Assembly: GCF_004801255.1 (NCBI RefSeq)
Contig: NZ_CP036295.1
Location: 1,748,001 to 1,812,000 of the forward strand
Reading direction: 5' to 3'
Length of the DNA stretch: 64,000 nucleotides
Origin: Desulfovibrio desulfuricans
GTDB taxonomy: Bacteria; Desulfobacterota; Desulfovibrionia; Desulfovibrionales; Desulfovibrionaceae
The position numbers and the translations under genes are program-made. Below are positions 16,918 to 25,244 of this stretch, in pieces. Numbering within the stretch: position 1 is the stretch's first letter; every line of letters begins with the position of its first letter. The notes beneath the pieces were generated by a model. The model was given only the letters and a program-made list of their open reading frames with translations. It was not told where the DNA came from and ran no database searches.

Positions 16918-18075
16918 TCAGGCCTTGCCCGGTCTGTCGCTCGGCAAGCCGGGCCCGTTGTCAAAAACTTTTGAAACATCCTTCATGTATTCAGACACTT
17001 CAAGGTGCTGCGGGCATACGTCCTCACAGGCGCGGCAGGCGATGCAGTCTGACGCTTTGCCGTGCTTGGCAGCCATGTTGAGGTAATAGACATACTGGCT
17101 AGAGTTGTTGCTTGAGGTAGCCCGCCGCGAGCTGTTGTACAGGGCAAAATAGTCGGGGATGGGAATATCACTCGGGCAGTGCTCCACGCAGTAACGACAG
17201 TTGGTGCAGGCCACGGCGGTATCGGCGTTGATGATATCCACAGCCTGACGGATAATCGCGTGCTCCTCTGCGTTCAGAGGCGTAAAATCAGCCATGTACG
17301 CCGTGTTATCAAGCACCTGCTCAAGCGTGCTCATACCGCTCAGCACCATAAGCACGCCTTCGAGGCTCGCCGCATAGCGTATGGCCCACGAAGGGATGGA
17401 TGCCGTAGGGTTATGGCTGCGCATGAGAGCGGCGGCCTTGTCCGGCACAATTGCCAGGCTGCCGCCCTTGCACGGTTCCATGACGATAACGGGCAAGCCG
17501 TACTTGCGGGCAATTTCGTAACAGCGGCGCGACTGGATGCCCGGATTTTCCCAGTCGATGTAGTTGATCTGCAGCTGCACAAAATCGAGCTCCTGATGGT
17601 GCCGGGCGAGTATTTCTTCCAGCAGCTCAGGCGTATCGTGAAACGACATGCCAAGCTGTCTGATGAGGCCATCCTGCTTTTTACGCAGCACAAAGTCGAA
17701 GCAACTGAACTTTTTTGCCTGCGCATAGGAGCTTACGCCGAGATTGTGCAGCAGATAATAGTCAAAAAAATCCACGCCGCACTTTTCTAGCTGCTCGTCA
17801 AAAATACTCTGCTGGTCCTGCTCTGTCTTGAGCATGCGCGGCGGCAGCTTGGTGGCCAGCTTGAATGATTCGCGCGGGTGACGCTTTACCAGAGCCTCGC
17901 GCACAAACAGCTCGCTGTGGTAGGCGTGGTACGGCAAGGCCGTGTCAAAATAGGTAAAACCCCGTTCCAGAAAGGTATCGACCATGCGGTTCATCTGTTC
18001 CATATCCACAGATGTCTGGTCGTTGGCATCCAGCAGAGGTAGCCGCATACAGCCAAAGCCGAGTTTCTTCATCAT
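16918..18075 (-). CDS. cytoplasmic aldo/keto reductase with C-terminal 2[4Fe-4S] domain
   Basis: A 385-residue enzyme of the same fused family as the Tat-exported one at 12180, but with no signal peptide. The catalytic tetrad is D44 and Y49 (YFDTALPYH), K76 (LATKLP) and H110 (YYLLHN). The C-terminal part has two ferredoxin sites (C290, C293, C296, C300 and C344, C347, C350, C354). It would reduce aldehydes or ketones with NADPH or ferredoxin electrons. Start: ATG codons lie at 18081, 18075 and 18072; the GAGG site suits 18075. It lies between a cupin gene and a flavin reductase gene in one direction, probably one transcript under the divergent AraC regulator. Confidence 0.87.
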   Translation of the reverse strand: MMKKLGFGCMRLPLLDANDQTSVDMEQMNRMVDTFLERGFTYFDTALPYHAYHSELFVREALVKRHPRESFKLATKLPPRMLKTEQDQQSIFDEQLEKCGVDFFDYYLLHNLGVSSYAQAKKFSCFDFVLRKKQDGLIRQLGMSFHDTPELLEEILARHHQELDFVQLQINYIDWENPGIQSRRCYEIARKYGLPVIVMEPCKGGSLAIVPDKAAALMRSHNPTASIPSWAIRYAASLEGVLMVLSGMSTLEQVLDNTAYMADFTPLNAEEHAIIRQAVDIINADTAVACTNCRYCVEHCPSDIPIPDYFALYNSSRRATSSNNSSQYVYYLNMAAKHGKASDCIACRACEDVCPQHLEVSEYMKDVSKVFDNGPGLPSDRPGKA

Positions 18076-18133
18076 GAGCATGAACCTCGTGTGTTTTTGG
18101 TCCTACTGCCGCATGGGCAGCGTGTAAACCGTG

Positions 18134-18535
18134 CTATTTAAGTGAGTTGTAGACATCGGCGGCGACAGGCTCCATCCAGGCGGCCGGGCCTTTTTGCGGG
18201 TCGATCTCTATGGCGATATGCGCAAGGCCGCTGTCTTTTGCCGCGCCGTGCCAATGCTTGACGTGGGCGGGAATGTTGACTGCGTCGCCGGGCAACAGCT
18301 GCCGCGCGGGCTTGCCCCATTCCTGATAGTAGCCTCGCCCGGCGGTTACAAGCAGCACCTGTCCGCCCTGATGCGCGTGCCAGTTGTTGCGGCAGCCGGG
18401 TGCGAAGGTCACGTTGGCCACAGGCAGGGCCTCCCCTGCCGGCACAAGCATGTTAAGCCACGCATCGCCGCTGAAATTGCTGCTCTCAAGCTTGCTTCCC
18501 GCAGCAAAAACCGAGGTTATCGGCAACTTGTCCAT
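18134..18535 (-). CDS. cupin domain protein
   Basis: A 133-residue single-domain cupin. The metal site is visible: WHAHQGGQ (H53, H55, Q59) in motif 1 and PAHVKHWHG (H94 or H96) in motif 2, with LPGDAVNIPA between. Small cupins of this type sit beside aldehyde-reducing enzymes and carboxymuconolactone decarboxylases in many bacteria, where the substrate is usually unknown. The gene is first of the leftward block that continues with the aldo/keto reductase 58 bases on. It is divergent from the AraC-type regulator, which probably controls it. Confidence 0.87.
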   Translation of the reverse strand: MDKLPITSVFAAGSKLESSNFSGDAWLNMLVPAGEALPVANVTFAPGCRNNWHAHQGGQVLLVTAGRGYYQEWGKPARQLLPGDAVNIPAHVKHWHGAAKDSGLAHIAIEIDPQKGPAAWMEPVAADVYNSLK

Positions 18536-18674
18536 GATAATATCCCTGCATATGAATGTTTGCCCCTTGCCGGGGCCTGACCCCGCAGCGGGGGCCGGTC
18601 GCTGTTTGCGACCCTCGCGCCTGAGTGCGCTTCGGATGGTTTATTTGTAAGAGCCTTGCGCCAAAGCGCATAGT

Positions 18675-18701
18675 CTGATTCTCTAAAATTATTGCCTGAT
18701 T
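18675..18701. promoter_or_regulatory. candidate AraC-type operator (two direct repeats)
   Basis: The hexamer CTGATT occurs at 18675-18680 and again at 18696-18701, exactly 21 bases apart, that is two helical turns. It lies in the AT-rich gap between the divergent cupin and AraC genes. Direct half-sites two turns apart are the usual form of AraC-family binding sites. Only two short copies are seen, so chance cannot be excluded. Confidence 0.4.
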
Positions 18702-18774
18702 GTACGAGGATTATAATTAATGTGTTGTTTTTTGCCGTCGGCATCTGCTAACAAAAGGAAAAACGGAGAGCAGC

Positions 18775-19746
18775 ATGAAACCGCAGCCCGAAAAACAATG
18801 CGACCTTTTGCATGTTCAGCGCCAGATACTGGCACGGAGCATCGCCCGCTGGACCGAAAACAACCCCAGGTTTGAAGCGGACGTGCCTGGTCTGCTGCTG
18901 GTACGGTACGAGGCTCCCACGCAGCCGACCAGCGGCGTGTACGAGCCGTGCATCTGCCTTGTCGCTCAGGGGGCCAAGCGGGTTATGCTGGGAGGCGAGG
19001 AGTATGTATACGACGCCAACCATTATCTGATCTCATCGGTTGGCTTGCCGGTGGTGGCCAATGTGGTCGAGGCCAGCCCGGAAAAACCGCTGCTGGGGCT
19101 GGCGCTCAAGCTCGATATGCGTATGCTTGCCCAGATGATGGTAGACAGCAACCTGCCCGCGCCACGTTCGGGGCGGTCTGAACGAGGCATGCGCGTAAGC
19201 GAGGTAAGCGCGCAGCTGCTCAGCGCCTTTCAGCGGTTGCTCGACCTGCAGCAAGACCCGCAGGACATCGCGGTGCTGTCGCCTCTGGTTCACAAAGAAA
19301 TTCTGTACCGCCTGCTCGTGGGCGAACAGGGGCATTATCTGCGTCAGCTCGTCTCTGCGGGCAGCCACGGTTTTCAGATAGCGCGGGCCATAGACTGGCT
19401 CAAAAAAAACTATGTTCAGCCGCTCAAGGTCGACAGCCTGGCAAAGCAGATCGGCATGAGCACATCGACCTTTCACTACCATTTTCGCGCCATGACAGCC
19501 ATGAGCCCCCTGCAGTACCAAAAATGGATGCGGCTGCACGAGGCGCGCAGGCTCATGTTTATGGAACGCCTGGACGCAACCAGCGCCGCCTTTCAGGTGG
19601 GCTACGAAAGCCCGTCGCAATTCAGCCGCGAATACCGCCGCCAGTTCGGCACGCCGCCCCTGCGCGACGTCAAAAACCTTTACACGACACAGGAAGCCAG
19701 CGCTGCTTCGCCCGCCGACGCATCCTTTGCCAACGTCACGGCCTAG
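18775..19746 (+). CDS. AraC family transcriptional regulator (YqhC-like)
   Basis: A 323-residue regulator. The N-terminal half is the AraC_N type sensor domain (YEPCICLVAQGAKRVMLGGEE, then LISSVGLPVVANV), the version found in E. coli YqhC. The C-terminal 100 residues hold two helix-turn-helix motifs: VDSLAKQIGMSTSTFHYHF and the AAFQVGYESPSQFSREYRRQFG signature. YqhC senses reactive aldehydes and switches on the aldehyde reductases yqhD and dkgA. Here the gene is divergent from a cupin and an aldo/keto reductase, so the same role is likely (inference). Start 18775 follows GGAGAG. Confidence 0.9.
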   Translation: MKPQPEKQCDLLHVQRQILARSIARWTENNPRFEADVPGLLLVRYEAPTQPTSGVYEPCICLVAQGAKRVMLGGEEYVYDANHYLISSVGLPVVANVVEASPEKPLLGLALKLDMRMLAQMMVDSNLPAPRSGRSERGMRVSEVSAQLLSAFQRLLDLQQDPQDIAVLSPLVHKEILYRLLVGEQGHYLRQLVSAGSHGFQIARAIDWLKKNYVQPLKVDSLAKQIGMSTSTFHYHFRAMTAMSPLQYQKWMRLHEARRLMFMERLDATSAAFQVGYESPSQFSREYRRQFGTPPLRDVKNLYTTQEASAASPADASFANVTA

Positions 19747-20259
19747 CTGTCGTTTCGTCCTCTCCCTGTTGCCAGCACTCCTGCACACCCGGCTCGCCAA
19801 TGCACGGCGAGGGGGCAGCAGGCCCGTTTACATCTGCAGCCCAAACGCGCAACAGGCAGTACGTTGGGGGCGGCGCTGCCGATACCCCAGTACAGGATTT
19901 GCGGCGTGCCGCAGGCGGGGAGCAATAAATTTATAAAAAAATCTAATTATCTAATAAAATTATACATTTTTTGCCACACAAAATCTATTAGCGCCTAGCA
20001 GCCCTATTTTATTAAATATTTTAAAAACACTTACTATTCATAATTCATTGCTATGGTTTTGACATGCTTTATTTATTGCTATATTAAAAAAGCATAAAAA
20101 TATAAACATGGTTTATCTCAATTGTATTCCTGCCGTTATCACTTTGAACAATCAATTATCCAGAGTTTCATTTTTACCTACTACTGTGCAGATATATATT
20201 CCGCTGCACTTTGTCCTGTCCAAACTGCCCACATGCCATAGACCACCTGCGAGATTACT
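19747..20259. other. AT-rich intergenic region upstream of histidine kinase
   Basis: About 510 bases without a supported gene. The first 180 bases are GC-rich and hold a small inverted repeat near 19792-19811 but no T-run. From 19925 on the DNA is strongly AT-rich, and a sigma-70-like promoter is listed separately at 20059. Confidence 0.5.
20059..20087 (+). promoter_or_regulatory. candidate sigma-70 promoter for histidine kinase
   Basis: A perfect TTGACA at 20059-20064 is followed after 17 bases by TATTAA at 20082-20087. It points to the kinase gene about 170 bases downstream. No experimental support. Confidence 0.45.
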
Positions 20260-20694
20260 ATGCGCATCAAATACAAGGTCTGGAGTCTGGTAACAATTAT
20301 AATCAGTACTATTGTTTGTGCTGACATCTACTTTGGCTACACAGGCATCGAATCTTCCATTCAATCAGAGCTTAACAGGGATGCTGAAGACATTAGATCA
20401 CTGATCATGGCCACCCGCAGGGTTTATCAAAAGCAGTTTATAGAAAGTGGATTGCCCGTAAACGAAGCCACAGTTGGGTTTTTACCAGCACATGCATTGG
20501 CAAAAATTTCTGTTGAATTCCCCCACTGGAGCACCACTGGCATTAAATTCAACAATGTAACAGACAGGCCGCGCAACCCCGCCAACAAGGCAAACAGCTT
20601 TGAGCAGGAGGCCCTTGCCTGGTTTAAGGCCAACCCGCAGGCAAAAAGCCGTCTGGTCGAACTAGCCAGGGATGGCAGCAGTTTTTATCACTAG
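20260..20694 (+). CDS. N-terminal fragment of frameshifted hybrid histidine kinase (DUF3365 sensor)
   Basis: A 144-codon frame giving an N-terminal membrane segment (VWSLVTIIISTIVCADIYF, residues about 7-25) and most of a periplasmic DUF3365/Tll0287-like sensor domain, with RRVYQKQF and LVELARDGSSF near the end. It stops at TAG 20692-20694. The next frame (+1), open through the same place, continues directly with SPIRIEEYCLTCHG, the rest of the same domain. The two frames are therefore pieces of one gene. Dropping one base, most simply one T of the TTTTT run at 20682-20686, joins them. This could be a real mutation, recoding or a sequencing error. Confidence 0.8.
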   Translation: MRIKYKVWSLVTIIISTIVCADIYFGYTGIESSIQSELNRDAEDIRSLIMATRRVYQKQFIESGLPVNEATVGFLPAHALAKISVEFPHWSTTGIKFNNVTDRPRNPANKANSFEQEALAWFKANPQAKSRLVELARDGSSFYH

Positions 20695-22708
20695 CCCCAT
20701 CCGTATTGAAGAATACTGCCTGACCTGCCACGGCAGCCGCGCTGACGCGCCGCCTTCCATTGCCGCCACATATGCCGACGCGTATGATTACAAGATTGGC
20801 GACATGCGCGGCATACTGAGCATATACCTGCCAACCGGGCAGCTGCGGTACAATGCGTATACCGCATGGGGGTATCAGCTTGCCTTGCGGCTGGTTGGCT
20901 ATCTGGCGCTCCTGTTTGCTCTGGGCTGCCTGCTGAACAAGTACGTCATCAACCGACTGGCCCGGCTGGAAGAAAACACCAGAAAGCTCGCTGCGGGAGA
21001 CTACTCTGCCCGCGTAAAAAGGATAGGCCGCGACGAGATTGGCGACCTGGCCACAGCCATCAACGCCATGAGCCGAGAGGTTCAAAACCGCGACACAACC
21101 CTGCGCGAAAGCGAAGAAAGCTTCAGGCTCACCGCAAACAGCATCAAGGATGCGCTGATACTGCTCAGCGGCGAGGGCAAAATCATTTTCTGGAACAGGG
21201 CCGCCGAGCAGATTTTTGGCTACACGGCCGAAGAAGCGATGGGCCGTGTGCTGCACGATCTTCTGATTCCTGATCGTCATCGCGCAAGCGTGGCCAAGGG
21301 GCTGAATGACTTTGTCCGTTCTGGGCAGGGGATATTTTGCGGCACTGGCATTGAGATCAGCGCTATCCGCAAGAATGGGCACGAATTTGCCATCGAGCTT
21401 TCGCTGTCATCCATGAACACGCAGGGCAAGTGGGTCGGCATTGGGCTGGTCAGGGACATATCGGAGCGCAAGCAGGTAGAAGCCGAACTGCAGGCCTACC
21501 GCGAGCGCCTTGAGGGGCTGGTGGAAACGCGCACGCAAGACCTGATAATTGCCAAAAATGCGGCGGAAGCTGGCAGCGTTGCCAAAAGCGCATTTTTGGC
21601 CAACATGAGCCACGAAATACGCACGCCGCTCAATGCCATAACCGGTATGATACATATTTTGCGCAAATCAGGCCTGACGCTCAACCAAGTAGAAAAGCTG
21701 ACAAAAATCGAGATCGCCAGCAGCCATTTGCTGGAAATCATCAACAATGTTCTTGAATTGTCAAAAATTGAAGCAGGCAAATTTGTGCTGCAGCATGTAC
21801 CCGTGCACATCCCTACCCTGCTCGAAAACATTACTTCCATCCTGGGCCAAAAAGCGCAGGAAAAAGGCATTGAACTCATCACCGAGGTCGATCCGGATAT
21901 CTGCCCCGTCTACGGCGACGACAGCCGCCTGCAACAGGCCCTGCTCAACCTGACGACCAATGCGCTCAAGTTTACCGACAAGGGGCGCGTGACCGTGCGC
22001 GTGCGTGCAGAGTCGCAAACCAACAGTACCATGACATACCGCTTTGAGGTCGAGGACACCGGCATTGGCATCAGCGCCGAGCAGCAGCCGCGCCTTTTCT
22101 CCGCCTTTGAGCAGGCCGACAACTCCATGAGCCGCAAATATGGCGGCACAGGGCTGGGCCTGGCCATTACCAAAAAGATTGCGGAACTGATGGGCGGCAA
22201 AGCCGGAATGGTCAGCGCCGAGGGCAATGGCAGCACGTTCTGGTTTACCGCCGTGCTGCGAAAGGACGCGCCCCAGCTTGGCGTAACGGAGCGGATCAAT
22301 GCGGAGGAAGCGGAGCGCACAATCAAGCAAAAGCTGGGCGGCAAGCGCATCCTGCTGGTTGAGGACGAGCCAATCAACCGCGAGATAGCGCAGGCCCTGC
22401 TGGAAGATGTGGGCTTTATCGTTGACCTGGCCGAGGACGGCGGCAAGGCCATTGAGCGGGTGCAGGCCGTAACCTACGACCTTATTCTCATGGATATGCA
22501 GATGCCGCACATCAACGGACTTGAGGCCACGCGGCAGATACGTTTGCTGCCGGAAGGGGCCACCATCCCCATTATCGCCATGACAGCCAACGCCTTTGCC
22601 GAAGACCGCGAGCTGTGCATCGAGGCTGGCATGAATGACTTTATCGCCAAGCCCGTTTCGGTGTCGCTGCTCTACCAGAAGCTGTGCGCCTGGTTGCAGA
22701 AGAGGTGA
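20672..22708 (+). CDS. hybrid sensor histidine kinase, main part (heme-type sensor, HAMP, PAS, HisKA, HATPase, REC)
   Basis: A 678-codon frame. It opens with the end of the DUF3365 sensor, including the heme c motif CLTCH (residues 16-20), then a membrane helix (about 68-90), HAMP (about 90-142), PAS (about 150-265), HisKA with phospho-acceptor H314 (NMSHEIRTPLN), the HATPase domain (LTTNALKFTDKG, DTGIGI, GTGLGL), and a receiver domain whose aspartate is in LILMDMQMP. With the preceding fragment it makes an inner-membrane kinase of about 815 residues that probably senses redox state or a gas via a periplasmic heme. The ATG at 20672 is merely the first in this frame; a product starting there would lack the first membrane helix. 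Confidence 0.85.
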   Translation: MAAVFITSPIRIEEYCLTCHGSRADAPPSIAATYADAYDYKIGDMRGILSIYLPTGQLRYNAYTAWGYQLALRLVGYLALLFALGCLLNKYVINRLARLEENTRKLAAGDYSARVKRIGRDEIGDLATAINAMSREVQNRDTTLRESEESFRLTANSIKDALILLSGEGKIIFWNRAAEQIFGYTAEEAMGRVLHDLLIPDRHRASVAKGLNDFVRSGQGIFCGTGIEISAIRKNGHEFAIELSLSSMNTQGKWVGIGLVRDISERKQVEAELQAYRERLEGLVETRTQDLIIAKNAAEAGSVAKSAFLANMSHEIRTPLNAITGMIHILRKSGLTLNQVEKLTKIEIASSHLLEIINNVLELSKIEAGKFVLQHVPVHIPTLLENITSILGQKAQEKGIELITEVDPDICPVYGDDSRLQQALLNLTTNALKFTDKGRVTVRVRAESQTNSTMTYRFEVEDTGIGISAEQQPRLFSAFEQADNSMSRKYGGTGLGLAITKKIAELMGGKAGMVSAEGNGSTFWFTAVLRKDAPQLGVTERINAEEAERTIKQKLGGKRILLVEDEPINREIAQALLEDVGFIVDLAEDGGKAIERVQAVTYDLILMDMQMPHINGLEATRQIRLLPEGATIPIIAMTANAFAEDRELCIEAGMNDFIAKPVSVSLLYQKLCAWLQKR

Positions 22709-22907
22709 GGGGGGGGGAATTAAATAGCATATAGTGTTACGAAAAATACAGGGGCATTGAATTTAGGAACAAAAAACGCGTCTCTATCATGAAAGCTAAC
22801 ACGATACCTTTATGCGCATCATCGTAGGTTTGTTTTAGATCAGGGTTGCAATTAGATGTATTTATTGTTAATAAATAATTACTAACAAATTTTTAAGGGG
22901 AAATGAC

Positions 22908-24272
22908 TTGGAAGAGTATCTTAAAAAAATTGGGGTTAAAAATGAAAAAATTCGAGACCCGATTTATGGCTTTATACCCATCACACCAAAAGAAAAGACA
23001 ATCATTGACACACCTCTTTTCCAGCGTCTTAGACGAATAAATCAACTTGCACTAACAAAATATGTATACCCTTCTGCAGAGCATTCAAGATTTGTACACT
23101 CCATTGGAGTAATGCATTGTTCAACATTAATATTAGATGGCGTTTTTTCTCATAAAGAGACTAATTTAAACTTTGAGCCTTCACAAAAAAGCATAAAAAC
23201 GCTTCGATATGCAGCTCTATTACATGACATTGGACATTTACCTTTTTCACATGCTGTTGAAAAGCAATGGCTTTGTGGATTAAAACATGAGGATGTAAGC
23301 ATATATATAATTAAAAATTACAGACAGATACGAGATATATTGGAATCAGATGGAATTGACTGCAATGAGGTTGCATCACTTATAGGGAAAAAGCCTGCCG
23401 AAAAGGACCAACTTTTTCATGAAGTCATATCCGGACAACTTGATGCAGATAGAGCGGACTATCTTCTTCGGGATTCGCATGCATGCGGTGTTCGATACGG
23501 TGAATATGATTTTCCCCGTTTTTTACAAATATTTTCTGCAAAAGAAGATGCAACACATGGGAGTCTTTCTCTATGTGTTGATGAAAAAGATCTACATGTT
23601 GCAGAATCACTTCTCATCGCTAGATATCACTATAATCTGCAAATACCATATCACAGAACTAGGAGTGGATATGATTTTGTATTAAAAAAATTTGCAAAAG
23701 AAAATGTTCATTTTGATAATATATTTGAAATAAATGGCTCTAAAATTGATGAAATAAATTTTAAAAAACTTGAACTTTTGGACGATGGAAGTGTTTTTGA
23801 AAAAATTAAAGATAAATTTCAGCAGAACAATAAGTGGGCTAATTATCTAATGCGCCAAATGCACCTCTGTCCAATAATTGATACTAATGCCTTAGATAAA
23901 GATTCTGTAGACTACTTTAAAAAAAGCGTGACAGCACTTCGCGCCTCCCCCGATCTTCTTGTTGAAGATGAGGATTATTTTATTCAAGAACAGCCCGTTG
24001 AAATGCTCAAGCGCGCACAACGTTCTGGAGAATGTGATAAACCTAGCAAAAAAGGCTCAAAGTCTTTACCCGAGGGGAGTATTCGCCTTCTTGTGGACTC
24101 ATATGGAGGCGCTAAGAAACAAGTTGACATACGGAACCGTTCTTGGATATTTAACAGGCTCAACAAAGAGCCCCACAAAATTTTGAGGGTTTATGTTGTA
24201 GAAGAAAAAAAAGATCACTGCAAGCAAATTATCAAGCAATTATGCCGTAAGGCACAGGGAGGATTGCTATGA
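22908..24272 (+). CDS. HD domain phosphohydrolase (YwfO/dNTPase-like)
   Basis: A 454-residue HD-superfamily protein. It has the metal site of deoxynucleotide triphosphohydrolases and SAMHD1-like enzymes: H64 (RFVHSIGV), H106-D107 (ALLHDIGHLPFSH) and D179 (GQLDADRADYLLRD). RDPIYGFIPI near the start is typical of the YwfO-like branch. A nucleotide or phosphate-ester substrate is expected. The start is TTG at 22908, 7 bases after AAGGGG; ATG at 22903 is out of frame. The gene is clearly more AT-rich than its neighbours, overlaps the next gene by four bases (ATGA) and lies close to a tRNA gene, all suggesting horizontal arrival. Confidence 0.85.
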   Translation: MEEYLKKIGVKNEKIRDPIYGFIPITPKEKTIIDTPLFQRLRRINQLALTKYVYPSAEHSRFVHSIGVMHCSTLILDGVFSHKETNLNFEPSQKSIKTLRYAALLHDIGHLPFSHAVEKQWLCGLKHEDVSIYIIKNYRQIRDILESDGIDCNEVASLIGKKPAEKDQLFHEVISGQLDADRADYLLRDSHACGVRYGEYDFPRFLQIFSAKEDATHGSLSLCVDEKDLHVAESLLIARYHYNLQIPYHRTRSGYDFVLKKFAKENVHFDNIFEINGSKIDEINFKKLELLDDGSVFEKIKDKFQQNNKWANYLMRQMHLCPIIDTNALDKDSVDYFKKSVTALRASPDLLVEDEDYFIQEQPVEMLKRAQRSGECDKPSKKGSKSLPEGSIRLLVDSYGGAKKQVDIRNRSWIFNRLNKEPHKILRVYVVEEKKDHCKQIIKQLCRKAQGGLL

Positions 24273-24796
24273 ATGATAAATGCAAGCAAATTGTGGCTAA
24301 CATTTTGAATGCGATTGCTTACAAAAAAATTAAGCCCACAAAAATATTTTTGCATAAATTTATTTATTTTTTGAGCACACAGGGTGTTAATGTCGGATTT
24401 CGTTTCGAACCATACACTTACGGCCCATATTCATTCGACCTCTCAAGCACGCTTGGGAGCATGGCATTTTGGGATGAAATAGTTGAAAAAGGGACTTCGG
24501 TCGAAGCAGTGAATCTCGACAGATATCAGGCGACCAACCCAGAGGAACTTCACAACATTTCAGAAAACTTGGATAAATTCTTGACAATTATCCCCGCCAG
24601 CAAGTTGACATTCGACAATCTTGAACGAGTTGGCACTGCCCTTTACTGTGCAGAGGTATTAGCCAAACATGGGAAGGAACCAACCGAGGATGCGGTTGTT
24701 GAAGAATTTAAAGCTTGGAAAGGGAAAAAATACCCAGAAGCAGCCATCAAAGAAAGTTATGAAAGTTTGAAGAAATTTCTTCCTTCGCTTCAATAG
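24269..24796 (+). CDS. YwgA/SocA (Panacea)-like protein
   Basis: A 175-residue protein. KIFLHKFIYFLSTQGVNVGFRFEPYTYGPYS matches, by eye, the start of the YwgA family and more distantly the Panacea/SocA antitoxin domain, where a helix is followed by the F-x-x-Y-x-Y-G-P-Y/F segment. The rest is helical and ends in a Lys-rich tail. It overlaps the HD gene in an ATGA, so the two proteins are probably made together and may form a complex. As I recall, HD proteins (YwfO) and YwgA also occur near each other in Bacillus. Function unknown; a toxin-antitoxin or anti-phage role is only a hypothesis. Confidence 0.7.
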   Translation: MNDKCKQIVANILNAIAYKKIKPTKIFLHKFIYFLSTQGVNVGFRFEPYTYGPYSFDLSSTLGSMAFWDEIVEKGTSVEAVNLDRYQATNPEELHNISENLDKFLTIIPASKLTFDNLERVGTALYCAEVLAKHGKEPTEDAVVEEFKAWKGKKYPEAAIKESYESLKKFLPSLQ

Positions 24797-24833
24797 CAAA
24801 TAAATGAGGGCTAAATAATTTTTGCCTTCATCA

Positions 24834-24876
24834 TTTTAAAAGGGTCACACGGGAATTCCGTGTGACCCTTTTAAAA
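24834..24876. terminator. bidirectional terminator between YwgA-like gene and tRNA-Arg
   Basis: An almost perfect palindrome, with about 18-bp arms (24834-24851 and 24859-24876) around a short AATTC centre. A and T runs lie at both ends, so it can end the rightward HD-YwgA transcript and the leftward tRNA transcript. Confidence 0.85.
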
Positions 24877-24880
24877 TCGC

Positions 24881-24957
24881 TGGTGCGCCCGACAGGAATC
24901 GAACCTGTGGCCTACAACTTAGGAGGTTGTCGCTCTATCCAACTGAGCTACGAGCGC
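24881..24957 (-). tRNA. tRNA-Arg (anticodon CCT)
   Basis: A full 77-base cloverleaf on the minus strand. The acceptor stem GCGCTCG pairs with CGGGCGC (one G-T pair). The D arm contains AGCTCAGTTGGATAGAGC. The anticodon stem ACAAC/GTTGT encloses loop CTCCTAA, giving anticodon CCT (Arg, codon AGG). The T arm has GGTTCGATTCC. CCA is encoded at 24883-24881. The AT-rich HD-YwgA genes lie on its 3' side, the side where integrative elements usually insert. Confidence 0.97.
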
Positions 24958-25046
24958 AATCCGCATTTTGTAGTAATTCTTCAGGGTCATGTCAAGCTGG
25001 GCGTCTACGGCCTCACAGGCAACAAGTATCCGCGCTCCTGAATGGG

Positions 25047-25190
25047 CACTTCCAGCGCGCGAGCGGAATGAAATGCATGCCGTAGATGGTAAATAGCCAT
25101 GTGCTGCGCACTCCCTGCGCGCAAGCCGAATAGGTACGCGGGCAATGGTGCAGGATGTGCTACAGGCGCACTCCCTGCGCGCGCGTGGAA
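25047..25190. repeat. three imperfect repeats, about 60-bp period
   Basis: A core close to GCGCACTCCCTGCGCGC occurs at about 25106 and 25166, with a weaker copy near 25046; each is followed by a GAAT or GGAATG-like string. The spacing is close to 60 bases. No gene is present in this stretch. Three diverged copies are too few, and the spacers too unlike CRISPR spacers, to call an array. Confidence 0.5.
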
Positions 25191-25244
25191 TGGAATTCAT
25201 AACCAGCAAAGTGGGAAGAAAAGCCAGCGTCCTAAACGCGCGGT

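Noticed and set aside
22903-22910. ATG start for the HD gene
   Set aside because: It is in another frame that ends soon; the TTG at 22908 gives the conserved N-terminus and has a well-spaced ribosome site.
25047-25190. Possible CRISPR array
   Set aside because: Only about three diverged repeats, no conserved repeat length, and no cas genes in the window.
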